Part shown: positions 1 to 6,196 of the stretch, piece after piece
Numbering within the stretch: position 1 is the stretch's first letter
Layout of the letters: each line of letters opens with the position of its first letter
From: an uncultured Lachnobacterium sp.
Lineage (GTDB): Bacteria > Bacillota > Clostridia > Lachnospirales > Lachnospiraceae
DNA: 6,461 nt
NCBI GenBank assembly: GCA_900552085.1
Contig: URYB01000154.1
Span: 1-6,461 of the forward strand
Direction of reading: 5' to 3'
The notes under the pieces: model-generated
Seen by the model: the letters and a program-made list of their open reading frames with translations, nothing else
The model's database searches: none
What the model was told of the DNA's origin: nothing
Position numbers and translations under genes: made by a program

Positions 1-1046
1 TGAATAGCTGCTCCTACAGCAACACATTCATCTGGGTTAATACCTTTGAATGGGTCTTTTCCTGTAATACGTTTTACAGCATCTTGAACAGCTGGAATAC
101 GTGTAGAACCACCAACTAACAGAACCTGACCAAGATCAGCATTGGTAACACCAGCATCCTTCATTGCGTTCTGAACCGGAATTGCAGTTCTCTCAACAAG
201 GTCATGTGTCAACTCATCGAATTTTGCTCTGGTGAGGTTCATATCAAAATGCTTTGGTCCCTCAGCAGTTGCTGTGATGAATGGCAGGTTAATGTTTGTA
301 GTTGTTGCAGAAGAAAGCTCCTTCTTTGCTTTCTCAGCAGCTTCTTTTAATCTCTGCATTGCCATCTTGTCACCAGAAAGATCTACGCCCTCTGCCTTCT
401 TGAACTCATCAATCATCCACTGTGTGATCTTGTTATCGAAATCATCACCACCAAGATGTGTATCACCGTTTGTAGATAATACTTCAATGACACCGTCACC
501 GATCTCAATGATAGATACATCAAATGTACCACCACCTAAATCGTATACCATGATCTTCTGCTCTTTTTCATTGTCAAGACCATATGCAAGAGCTGCCGCT
601 GTAGGCTCGTTGATGATACGTTTTACATCAAGACCTGCGATCTTACCGGCATCCTTGGTTGCCTGACGCTGTGCATCATTGAAGTATGCAGGAACTGTGA
701 TAACAGCCTCTGTAACCTTCTCACCGAGGTATCCTTCTGCATCTGCCTTTAATTTCTGAAGTACCATAGCAGAAATCTGCTGTGGGCTATACTGCTTATC
801 ATCGATTGCTACTTTGTAGTCAGTACCCATATGTCTCTTGATAGAAGAAATTGTCTTCTCAGCGTTTGTTACTGCCTGACGTTTTGCAGGCTCACCGATG
901 AGACGCTCTCCTGTCTTTGTAAATGCTACAACGGACGGTGTTGTTCTTGCACCTTCCTGATTTGCGATAACGGTAGGTTTTCCACCTTCCATAACAGCTA
1001 CACAGCTGTTAGTTGTTCCTAAATCGATACCAATAATCTTGCCCAT
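1..1046 (-). CDS. dnaK: Molecular chaperone DnaK (Hsp70), N-terminal 348 residues, cut by window edge
   Basis: DnaK is the cytoplasmic ATP-driven Hsp70 chaperone that binds exposed hydrophobic segments of unfolded proteins, working with DnaJ and GrpE. I translated the minus strand from ATG at 1046 and found an open frame of 348 residues running off the window. It is nearly the whole nucleotide-binding domain. All three Hsp70 signatures are visible: IDLGTTNS (7-14), VYDLGGGTFDVSII (167-180) and VLLVGGSTRIPAVQ (308-321). Lys70, Glu147 in NEPTAA and Thr174 in GGGTF match the catalytic Lys70, Glu171 and autophosphorylated Thr199 of E. coli. Between Lys70 and that Glu the protein is 24 residues shorter than E. 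coli DnaK, the known monoderm form. The start is fixed by AGGAGG at 1055-1060, eight bases upstream, and by the standard MGKIIGIDLG beginning. It is the third gene of the hrcA operon, 82 bases after grpE, with regulation by HrcA/CIRCE expected. The substrate-binding domain lies outside the window. Confidence 0.98.
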   Translation of the reverse strand, partial: MGKIIGIDLGTTNSCVAVMEGGKPTVIANQEGARTTPSVVAFTKTGERLIGEPAKRQAVTNAEKTISSIKRHMGTDYKVAIDDKQYSPQQISAMVLQKLKADAEGYLGEKVTEAVITVPAYFNDAQRQATKDAGKIAGLDVKRIINEPTAAALAYGLDNEKEQKIMVYDLGGGTFDVSIIEIGDGVIEVLSTNGDTHLGGDDFDNKITQWMIDEFKKAEGVDLSGDKMAMQRLKEAAEKAKKELSSATTTNINLPFITATAEGPKHFDMNLTRAKFDELTHDLVERTAIPVQNAMKDAGVTNADLGQVLLVGGSTRIPAVQDAVKRITGKDPFKGINPDECVAVGAAI

Positions 1047-1128
1047 TTTCTTATCCTCCTATATTTATCAATTCATTGTTTTGTTAACATGTTTATATTT
1101 TTACCATCCATAACAGATGAAAAAAAAC

Positions 1129-1794
1129 TTATTCACTTACAACAGCTACCATACTGTGGCGAACCACGGTATCTTTGTACATATAGCCTTTCTGAAGCTC
1201 CTGTGCCACGACGCCAGGCCCATACTCTTCACTTTCCACCTGCATAACAGCATTATGGAGATCCGGGTTAAACTCCTGTCCGACTGCCTCGATTGGTTTC
1301 ACACCAATGGAATCGAACTCTGTCATCATCTGCTTATATACTTTATCCATACCGGTCACAAAAGCATCATCCTTCTGTTCCTCCGGTACTGCTGCAAGTC
1401 CTCGCTCAAAATTGTCCACAACCGGAAGTACTTTCTCAATTATGGATTTTGCTCCCATATCAAACATCTGGGATTTTTCTTTTTCCGAGCGCTTACGGAA
1501 ATTATCAAACTCTGCCATCTGGCGTCTTAAGCGATCATTGAGATCTTCGATCTGCTCATCTTTTTTATCTTTTTTCTTCTTTTTGCCAAAGATGCCATCT
1601 TTCTTTTCTTTTGTTTCTGTTTCTTCTGAAGTCTCTTCTGCGTCCTGCGCATCTTCAGTATCTGCCGCATCTTCTGCTTTGGTTTCCTCTGCACTTTCCT
1701 CAGCCACTTTGGTTTCTTCTGTATCTGCTGTCTCTTCAACGACTTCGTCTTTTTCTAATTCTTCCATGACGTCCTTGTTATTTGTCTCTGCCAT
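1129..1794 (-). CDS. grpE: GrpE, nucleotide exchange factor for DnaK
   Basis: GrpE is a cytoplasmic dimer that opens the DnaK ATPase domain to release ADP, and in some bacteria it acts as a thermosensor. The 221-residue product has the family hallmarks: the coiled-coil stretch MAEFDNFRKR (93-102), VLPVVDNFERGL (122-133), FNPDLHNAV (175-183), and a beta-domain ending in LQKGYMYKDTVVRHSMVAVV. Residues 11-63 are a low-complexity acidic tail of Glu, Asp, Ala and Thr, followed by a lysine cluster at 71-78; this makes the protein somewhat longer than the usual 190-200 residues. GrpE N-termini are generally acidic and disordered, but the abrupt charge switch is notable. The gene starts 14 bases after hrcA, with AAAGGCGG (1801-1808) as ribosome binding site, so co-transcription with hrcA is nearly certain. 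The low complexity makes long open frames appear on the other strand and in other frames; these are not genes. Confidence 0.98.
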   Translation of the reverse strand: MAETNNKDVMEELEKDEVVEETADTEETKVAEESAEETKAEDAADTEDAQDAEETSEETETKEKKDGIFGKKKKKDKKDEQIEDLNDRLRRQMAEFDNFRKRSEKEKSQMFDMGAKSIIEKVLPVVDNFERGLAAVPEEQKDDAFVTGMDKVYKQMMTEFDSIGVKPIEAVGQEFNPDLHNAVMQVESEEYGPGVVAQELQKGYMYKDTVVRHSMVAVVSE

Positions 1795-1808
1795 GTCTTA
1801 CCGCCTTT

Positions 1809-2873
1809 CTATGAATCCTGCTTGCTCTTTTCAAATATTCCATCCAGCTGGGATTTCAGATTTTTCAAATTGTCTACTACATTTTCGTAATCCATTCGTT
1901 TCGGGCCAACGATTCCGATGGTTCCCTTCACGCCTTCCCCAAGATCATACGTTGCAGTAACGATGCTGCAATCCTTCATGGTCTGTACCGGGGCTTCATT
2001 TCCTATATAAACCTGGATACCATTTCCATTTTCATTCTGATCATCGGAAAGGGATTCTGTTACAAGGTTCAAAAGTTCATCTTTTTCCTCAAATGTGGAA
2101 AGAAGATTGGTTGCACTTTCCGCATCCGATAATTCCGGATACTTCAAAATGTTCGTCGCACCGCTGGTGTAGATCTGTAAATCTTCGTTTTCACTGAGCG
2201 TCTGTGCCAGTGCATCGAGCACATCACCAACGATGGTACTGTGGATTCCCGCCTGCTCCTTTAACTTTGCAATCGTTCCAAGATTGATTTCCTGAAGTGA
2301 CAAACCATTGAGTGCTGTATTCAGCAGAATATTCAGTTTCAGGATTGTCTCATTGTCCAGCTGCTCCCCGACTTCGATCATCTGGTTCTTTACAATGTTG
2401 CTGTTCAAAACGATGACTGCAAGGATATGGGATTCATCCACATTTGACAACTGTATAAATTTAATCTTGTTCGTGCTGTAAGTTGGTGCAGAAACAAGTG
2501 TTGCATAGTTGGTATTGTTGGCAAGCATTTTTGCGACCTGCTTTAATACCTGATCCATCTTCTCCGTCTTTTCAATGACGAAGTCTTTCATCTCCTTTAC
2601 TTCCCGGTCCTTCTCTTCCATCAGATGATCGACATAAAACCGATATCCTTTGTCGGAAGGAATACGTCCGGCAGAAGTATGAGGCTGTACGATATATCCC
2701 AGTTCCTCAAGATCTGACATTTCATTACGAATCGTTGCTGAACTTAAGTTCAGATCCGTATACTTGGAAATGGTTCGCGATCCAACCGGTTCTCCCGTCG
2801 CCAGATAGTTTCGGATGATTGCATCTAATATCTTTACTTTTCGTTCACCTAACTGTTCCTTATCCATTCCCAT
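1809..2873 (-). CDS. hrcA: HrcA, heat-shock repressor that binds CIRCE
   Basis: HrcA is the dimeric transcriptional repressor of class I heat-shock genes (hrcA-grpE-dnaK and usually groESL) in Firmicutes. It binds the CIRCE operator and is kept active by GroEL. The 354-residue length fits the family. The N-terminal winged helix-turn-helix (about residues 5-75) is plain: VGSRTISKYTDLNLSSATIR (30-49) with the recognition helix, then NEMSDLEELGYI (50-61) and the HTSAGRIPSDKGYRFYVD stretch (65-82) typical of HrcA. The rest is the GAF-like dimerisation region with a closing segment VKGTIGIVGPKRMDYENVV. Met1 is chosen because AGGAGA at 2881-2886 lies seven bases upstream; Met3 is an alternative. 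An ATG at 2880 is followed at once by TGA and cannot be the start. As first gene of its operon, directly downstream of a CIRCE element, it should be autoregulated. Confidence 0.98.
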   Translation of the reverse strand: MGMDKEQLGERKVKILDAIIRNYLATGEPVGSRTISKYTDLNLSSATIRNEMSDLEELGYIVQPHTSAGRIPSDKGYRFYVDHLMEEKDREVKEMKDFVIEKTEKMDQVLKQVAKMLANNTNYATLVSAPTYSTNKIKFIQLSNVDESHILAVIVLNSNIVKNQMIEVGEQLDNETILKLNILLNTALNGLSLQEINLGTIAKLKEQAGIHSTIVGDVLDALAQTLSENEDLQIYTSGATNILKYPELSDAESATNLLSTFEEKDELLNLVTESLSDDQNENGNGIQVYIGNEAPVQTMKDCSIVTATYDLGEGVKGTIGIVGPKRMDYENVVDNLKNLKSQLDGIFEKSKQDS

Positions 2874-2880
2874 TTCACAT

Positions 2881-2886
2881 TCTCCT
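2881..2886 (-). promoter_or_regulatory. Ribosome binding site of hrcA
   Basis: The minus strand reads AGGAGA here, seven bases before the ATG at 2873-2871 and thirteen before the second in-frame ATG at 2867-2865. The spacing favours the first ATG, giving a product that begins MGMDKE. Confidence 0.8.
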
Positions 2887-2906
2887 GTAATCTGGAATCT
2901 TCGTTG

Positions 2907-2933
2907 TTAGCACTCATTTATTTAGAGTGCTAA
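2907..2933 (-). promoter_or_regulatory. CIRCE operator (HrcA binding site)
   Basis: This is a perfect consensus CIRCE: TTAGCACTC (2907-2915), a nine-base spacer, and GAGTGCTAA (2925-2933). All nine positions of both arms pair. It lies between the hrcA promoter and the hrcA ribosome binding site, starting roughly ten bases past the predicted transcription start, so bound HrcA would block initiation or early elongation. In the transcript the same dyad folds into a nine-base-pair hairpin in the leader, which in other Firmicutes also influences mRNA stability. It controls the hrcA-grpE-dnaK operon downstream. Confidence 0.98.
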
Positions 2934-2948
2934 TATCGTTCTGGTATT

Positions 2949-2977
2949 AAAATAGCACCAAGGGTTTTTCTTGTCAA
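2949..2977 (-). promoter_or_regulatory. SigA-type promoter of the hrcA-grpE-dnaK operon
   Basis: On the minus strand there is a consensus -35 TTGACA (2972-2977), a 17-base spacer, and -10 TATTTT (2949-2954) with an extended -10 TG in the form TGC-TATTTT. Transcription should start near 2942, leaving a leader of about 70 bases that contains CIRCE. Vegetative-sigma recognition plus CIRCE is the expected arrangement for class I heat-shock genes. The start point is inferred from spacing, not observed. Confidence 0.85.
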
Positions 2978-2988
2978 CACCTTCGTGC
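2955..2988. repeat. Imperfect inverted repeat straddling the hrcA -35 box
   Basis: GCACCAAGG (2955-2963) and CCTTCGTGC (2980-2988) form a nine-base dyad with one central mismatch and a 16-base spacer. The left arm lies directly beside the -10 box and the right arm just upstream of the -35 box, so the dyad frames the RNA polymerase contact region. It is not CIRCE and does not look like the direct-repeat CtsR box. It may be a second operator or chance. Confidence 0.45.
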
Positions 2989-2990
2989 CA

Positions 2991-3018
2991 TTTTATTTTT
3001 ATTTTATACTTTTTTTAT
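2991..3018 (-). promoter_or_regulatory. A-rich tract upstream of the hrcA promoter, possible UP element
   Basis: The minus strand is almost pure A and T here, with several A-tracts, ending 13 bases upstream of the -35 box. Such tracts can contact the RNA polymerase alpha subunit and raise promoter strength. The position is a little further upstream than a proximal UP site, so the call is tentative; the tract is A-rich rather than T-rich in the direction of transcription and therefore is not the tail of a hemW terminator. Confidence 0.35.
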
Positions 3019-3022
3019 TCGC

Positions 3023-3049
3023 ATAAGAAATTACTGTAGCATTTCTTAT
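3023..3049 (-). repeat. Hairpin over the hemW stop codon
   Basis: Arms ATAAGAAAT (3023-3031) and ATTTCTTAT (3041-3049) pair perfectly over nine bases with a nine-base loop. The hemW stop codon TAA (3046-3048) is inside the promoter-distal arm. The stem is mostly A/U and in the hemW transcript it is followed by an A-rich, not U-rich, stretch, so it does not qualify as a normal intrinsic terminator. It might stabilise the 3' end or act as a weak pause; function unknown. Confidence 0.5.
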
Positions 3050-4287
3050 AGCAAAAACTGAGCCATCACGTAATTGGCAACATCCATTCCCCGATCCGTA
3101 AGTTTAATTCTACCCTCACGCTGCTGAATCAGCTGCTGATCCTTCAATTTGCGCAACACTTCCGGATATACCGCTTCGATTGGCATTCCAAATGCATCTT
3201 CAAACGCCTTACGGGTCACGCCTTCGGTCAGGCGCAGTCCCAGGAACATGAATTCTTCCATCTGCCCCTTGCGCGTAATGACATTGGCCTCCGTGTGAAG
3301 ATTCGTCCCAAACCAGTGTCCTTCCGGCGCCGGCATGCCTTCCTCTCCGGCGAATGCCTCCGGCGGCAGTATGGTAAGTTTTCCACAGATTTCATTGTAT
3401 TCATATAATTCTCTCGTGTTGGAATAGCGTACATTATCGATCAACGATGCTGCTCCCAGACCAAGACCGAGATAGTTCTCTCTTACCCAGTATCCAATAT
3501 TATGCTGACACTCATAGCCGGGTTTTGCAAAATTGGATACCTCATAATGATGATAGCCTGCCTCTTTTAACATGCTTTGCGTTTTCTTTAAAATCTTATA
3601 AGCCTCATCCTCCGAAGGAAGTTCCTCCGTTTTCATTCCAGCCTCCTGACGCACCACATCAAATTTGTAGCGGTCATAAAACGGCGTTCCCTTCTCGATA
3701 ATCAGGGAATATGCAGAAATATGTTCCGGCTTTAACCGGATGACTTTCTGCAGCGTCTGGGTAAACTTCTCAACGGTCTGATGCGGCAGCCCACTCATAA
3801 TATCTACATTAATATTATGAAAGCCAAGATTTCTCGCAAGCTTATAGGTCTTTAAAAACTGCTCAAAGGTATGGATCCGCCCCAGTGCCTTTAACTCATC
3901 GTCATTTGCCGACTGCATGCCGATGGAAAGCCGGTTGATTCCCGCTTTCTTATATGCTCCGAATTTTGCGATCGTGACGGTTCCCGGATTGCACTCGAGC
4001 GTAATCTCGGCATCTTCCCGCACACGAAAGCTTTTGTAGATCTGTTCCATCACGGCAATGAGAAGTTCCGGTTCCAGCCAGCTTGGCGTACCGCCTCCAA
4101 TATAAATTGTAGATACCTCATAAGACTGCATCAGTTCGCCATAAAAGCGAATTTCTTTCAGCAGTGCATGTACATACTGAATCTGTGTCTTGCTGTCTGC
4201 TGCAAAAGAAAGGAAATCGCAGTAATCGCATTTCTTCACACAAAAAGGAGTATGCACATATAATTCTAAATTATTCTTCATATTCAT
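3046..4287 (-). CDS. hemW: HemW-type heme chaperone (radical SAM, HemN-like family)
   Basis: HemW proteins bind heme and a 4Fe-4S cluster and are thought to hand heme to target enzymes; they were long annotated as oxygen-independent coproporphyrinogen oxidase. The radical-SAM cluster motif is Cys16-Cys20-Cys23 (CVKKCDYC) followed by Phe25 where true HemN has a fourth cysteine. The HemW mark HNIGYW occurs at 262-267. Other motifs are GGGTPS (64-69), ECNPGT (98-103), SIGMQS (121-126) and a C-terminal HemN-C-like winged region (MEEFMFLGLRLTEGV from 343). At 413 residues it is longer than the usual roughly 380, owing to an extra segment at about 307-336. The start overlaps the lepA stop by one base (TAATG); only a weak GGA lies upstream, so translational coupling is likely, and Met3 is an alternative start. 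There is no membrane segment. Old annotation as HemN is the main alternative; the missing fourth cysteine argues against it. Confidence 0.93.
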   Translation of the reverse strand: MNMKNNLELYVHTPFCVKKCDYCDFLSFAADSKTQIQYVHALLKEIRFYGELMQSYEVSTIYIGGGTPSWLEPELLIAVMEQIYKSFRVREDAEITLECNPGTVTIAKFGAYKKAGINRLSIGMQSANDDELKALGRIHTFEQFLKTYKLARNLGFHNINVDIMSGLPHQTVEKFTQTLQKVIRLKPEHISAYSLIIEKGTPFYDRYKFDVVRQEAGMKTEELPSEDEAYKILKKTQSMLKEAGYHHYEVSNFAKPGYECQHNIGYWVRENYLGLGLGAASLIDNVRYSNTRELYEYNEICGKLTILPPEAFAGEEGMPAPEGHWFGTNLHTEANVITRKGQMEEFMFLGLRLTEGVTRKAFEDAFGMPIEAVYPEVLRKLKDQQLIQQREGRIKLTDRGMDVANYVMAQFLL

Positions 4288-6098
4288 TAATCTTCGTCCA
4301 GTTTCAGTACACTCATAAATGCTTCCTGTGGCACTTCTACGGTTCCGATCTGACGCATACGTTTCTTACCTTCCTTCTGTTTTTCCAGAAGTTTCTTCTT
4401 ACGGGAAATATCACCGCCGTAACACTTGGCAAGCACATCCTTGCGCATAGCCTTAACCGTTTCACGGGCAATAATTTTTCCTCCAACGGATGCCTGAATC
4501 GGAATTTCAAATAAATGTCTTGGAATCTCTTTCTTTAAACGCTCACACATTTTGCGGCCTCTCTCATAGGCGCTTTCTTTGAACACGATAAAGGAAAGAG
4601 CATCTACCATCTCACGGTTAATCAGAATATCGAGCTTAACCAGTTCTGAACGCACATAGCCTTTCATCTCATAATCAAACGATGCATATCCACGGGAACG
4701 GGACTTTAACGCATCGAAAAAGTCGTAAATAATTTCATTGAGCGGCAGATCATATTTGATCACTGCGCGGGTCGCTTCTATATAATCCATGCTGATATAA
4801 ATACCACGGCGCTCCTGACACAGTTTCATAATTGCCCCGACATATTCGCTGGTCACCATGATTTCTGCTGCCACAAACGGCTCTTCCATATATTCAATCT
4901 CCGATGGGTCCGGCAGATTGGACGGATTGGTCAGATCGATCACCTCGCCATTTGTCTTATGCACCTTGTAAATTACGCTCGGTGCCGTCGTTACAAGATT
5001 CAGATTAAATTCTCTTTCCAACCGCTCCTGGATAATCTCAAGATGCAACAGTCCTAAGAATCCGCATCGGAATCCAAAGCCCAGTGCAAGCGAAGTCTCC
5101 GGCTCATAATACAGAGAAGCATCATTGACCTGCAGCTTTTCTAACGCATCACGCAAATCCGGATACTTGGCAGAATCTGCCGGATAAAGTCCACAGTAAA
5201 CCATTGGATTTACCTTCTTATATCCCGGAAGAGGTTCTGCGCACGGACGCTCACTGTCCGTAACCGTATCACCCACCTGCGTATCCCGTACATTCTTGAT
5301 ACTTGCTGCAATATATCCAACCATTCCGGCCGATAATTCATCGCACGGAATGAACTGTCCTGCTCCAAAATAGCCAACTTCTGTAACAAGATCCTCAGCA
5401 CCGGTAGCCATCATTTTGATTTTTGTACCGACCTTAACGGTTCCTTCCTTGATACGGCAGAATATGATGACACCTTTGTAAGAATCATAGATTGCATCAA
5501 AGATCAATGCCTGAAGCGGTGCTGCCGGGTCTCCGGTCGGTGCCGGGATTTTGTGTACGATCTGTTCCAGTACATCTTCAATATTTAATCCGGTCTTTGC
5601 AGAAATGCGCGGTGCATCGGCCGCTTCAATTCCAATCACATCCTCAATCTCCTGCACGACCTCATCCGGTCTTGCACTTGGCAGATCAATTTTGTTGATT
5701 ACCGGCATCACATCAAGATCATGATCCAGTGCCAGATATACATTGGCAAGTGTCTGTGCTTCAACACCCTGTGCCGCATCCACAACAAGGATTGCTCCAT
5801 CACATGCTGCAAGGCTTCGGGAAACCTCATAATTAAAATCCACATGTCCAGGGGTATCAATCAGGTTAAAAATATATTCTTCTCCATCCTTCGCATTGTA
5901 AATAATACGAACCGCCTGCGACTTGATGGTGATACCACGCTCACGTTCGAGATCCATGTTGTCAAGTACCTGTGCCTGCATCTCGCGGCTGGTCAGTGTA
6001 CCAGTTTTTTCTATAATACGATCCGCAAGTGTAGACTTGCCATGATCGATATGGGCAATAATGCAAAAATTACGAATTTTGCTCTGATCGATTGACAT
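4287..6098 (-). CDS. lepA: LepA / elongation factor 4, ribosome-associated GTPase
   Basis: LepA (EF4) is a translational GTPase related to EF-G. It binds the ribosome; back-translocation and a role in initiation or 30S assembly have been proposed. The 603-residue length is typical. GTPase motifs are intact: G1 AHIDHGKST (15-23), G2 RERGITIK with Thr57, G3 DTPGHVDF (81-88) with catalytic His85, G4 NKID (135-138), G5 SAK (166-168). EF-G-like domains II, III and V follow, with FGFRCGFLGLLHLEI typical of LepA. The family-specific C-terminal domain ends with KCYGGDISRKKKLLEKQKEGKKRMR and a short tail. There is no EF-G domain IV, which separates it from EF-G. The start is fixed by AGGAGG (6105-6110), six bases upstream. 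It is the first gene of a lepA-hemW unit with its own promoter. Confidence 0.98.
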   Translation of the reverse strand: MSIDQSKIRNFCIIAHIDHGKSTLADRIIEKTGTLTSREMQAQVLDNMDLERERGITIKSQAVRIIYNAKDGEEYIFNLIDTPGHVDFNYEVSRSLAACDGAILVVDAAQGVEAQTLANVYLALDHDLDVMPVINKIDLPSARPDEVVQEIEDVIGIEAADAPRISAKTGLNIEDVLEQIVHKIPAPTGDPAAPLQALIFDAIYDSYKGVIIFCRIKEGTVKVGTKIKMMATGAEDLVTEVGYFGAGQFIPCDELSAGMVGYIAASIKNVRDTQVGDTVTDSERPCAEPLPGYKKVNPMVYCGLYPADSAKYPDLRDALEKLQVNDASLYYEPETSLALGFGFRCGFLGLLHLEIIQERLEREFNLNLVTTAPSVIYKVHKTNGEVIDLTNPSNLPDPSEIEYMEEPFVAAEIMVTSEYVGAIMKLCQERRGIYISMDYIEATRAVIKYDLPLNEIIYDFFDALKSRSRGYASFDYEMKGYVRSELVKLDILINREMVDALSFIVFKESAYERGRKMCERLKKEIPRHLFEIPIQASVGGKIIARETVKAMRKDVLAKCYGGDISRKKKLLEKQKEGKKRMRQIGTVEVPQEAFMSVLKLDED

Positions 6099-6110
6099 AT
6101 AGTTCCTCCT

Positions 6111-6128
6111 GCCATCTATTTCAATGGC
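6111..6128 (-). repeat. Small hairpin abutting the lepA ribosome binding site
   Basis: On the minus strand GCCAT and ATGGC form a five-base-pair stem with an eight-base loop in the predicted lepA leader, ending exactly where AGGAGG (6105-6110) begins. It is short and may have no role, but its placement could affect ribosome access. Confidence 0.3.
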
Positions 6129-6156
6129 TCATTCTCTTCGTTATTGACAAAACTTA

Positions 6157-6185
6157 ATTATACGGAAAAAATCTGATTTTTTCAA
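6157..6185 (-). promoter_or_regulatory. SigA-type promoter of lepA-hemW
   Basis: The minus strand has -35 TTGAAA (6180-6185), a 17-base spacer and a perfect -10 TATAAT (6157-6162). The start would fall near 6150, giving a leader of about 52 bases before lepA. This indicates that lepA is transcribed separately from add even if some readthrough occurs. Confidence 0.85.
6165..6183. repeat. A/T-rich inverted repeat inside the lepA promoter, possible weak add terminator
   Basis: GAAAAAAT (6165-6172) and ATTTTTTC (6176-6183) are perfect eight-base arms around a three-base loop. It lies 13 bases after the add stop and overlaps the lepA -35 box and spacer. In the add transcript it gives a hairpin with a six-U arm, but the stem is nearly all A-U and there is no separate U tail, so termination would be weak at best. 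Confidence 0.45.
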
Positions 6186-6196
6186 GATTTTGTTCA

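Noticed and set aside
232..666. Plus-strand open frame opposite dnaK
   Set aside because: The minus strand here encodes unmistakable DnaK; antisense open frames are common over conserved genes and this one has no family features.
1086..1093. Palindrome AACATGTT in the grpE-dnaK gap
   Set aside because: Only eight bases long in an AT-rich stretch; expected by chance and not placed at a promoter.
1069..1109. Tiny frame of twelve codons (ATGGATGGT start) and an internal promoter between grpE and dnaK
   Set aside because: The mini-frame has no ribosome binding site. A TATAAA is present, but nothing like a -35 box lies 16-18 bases upstream of it.
1527..1739. Lysine/glutamine-rich minus-strand frame inside grpE
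   Set aside because: It is an out-of-frame reading of the repetitive acidic tail of GrpE, where A-rich codons give Lys and Gln.
1307..1960. Long plus-strand open frame of 217 codons opposite grpE and hrcA
   Set aside because: It is a serine-rich mirror of the Glu/Ala/Thr-rich grpE tail and spans two certain genes. No ribosome binding site or recognisable domain.
2991..3049. Intrinsic terminator for a plus-strand or minus-strand transcript after hemW
   Set aside because: On the minus strand the hairpin is followed by A-tracts, and on the plus strand the T-tract comes before the hairpin, so neither orientation has stem followed by U-run.
4164..4514. Plus-strand frame across the hemW-lepA junction
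   Set aside because: It overlaps two certain genes on the other strand, shows no domain and no credible start signal.
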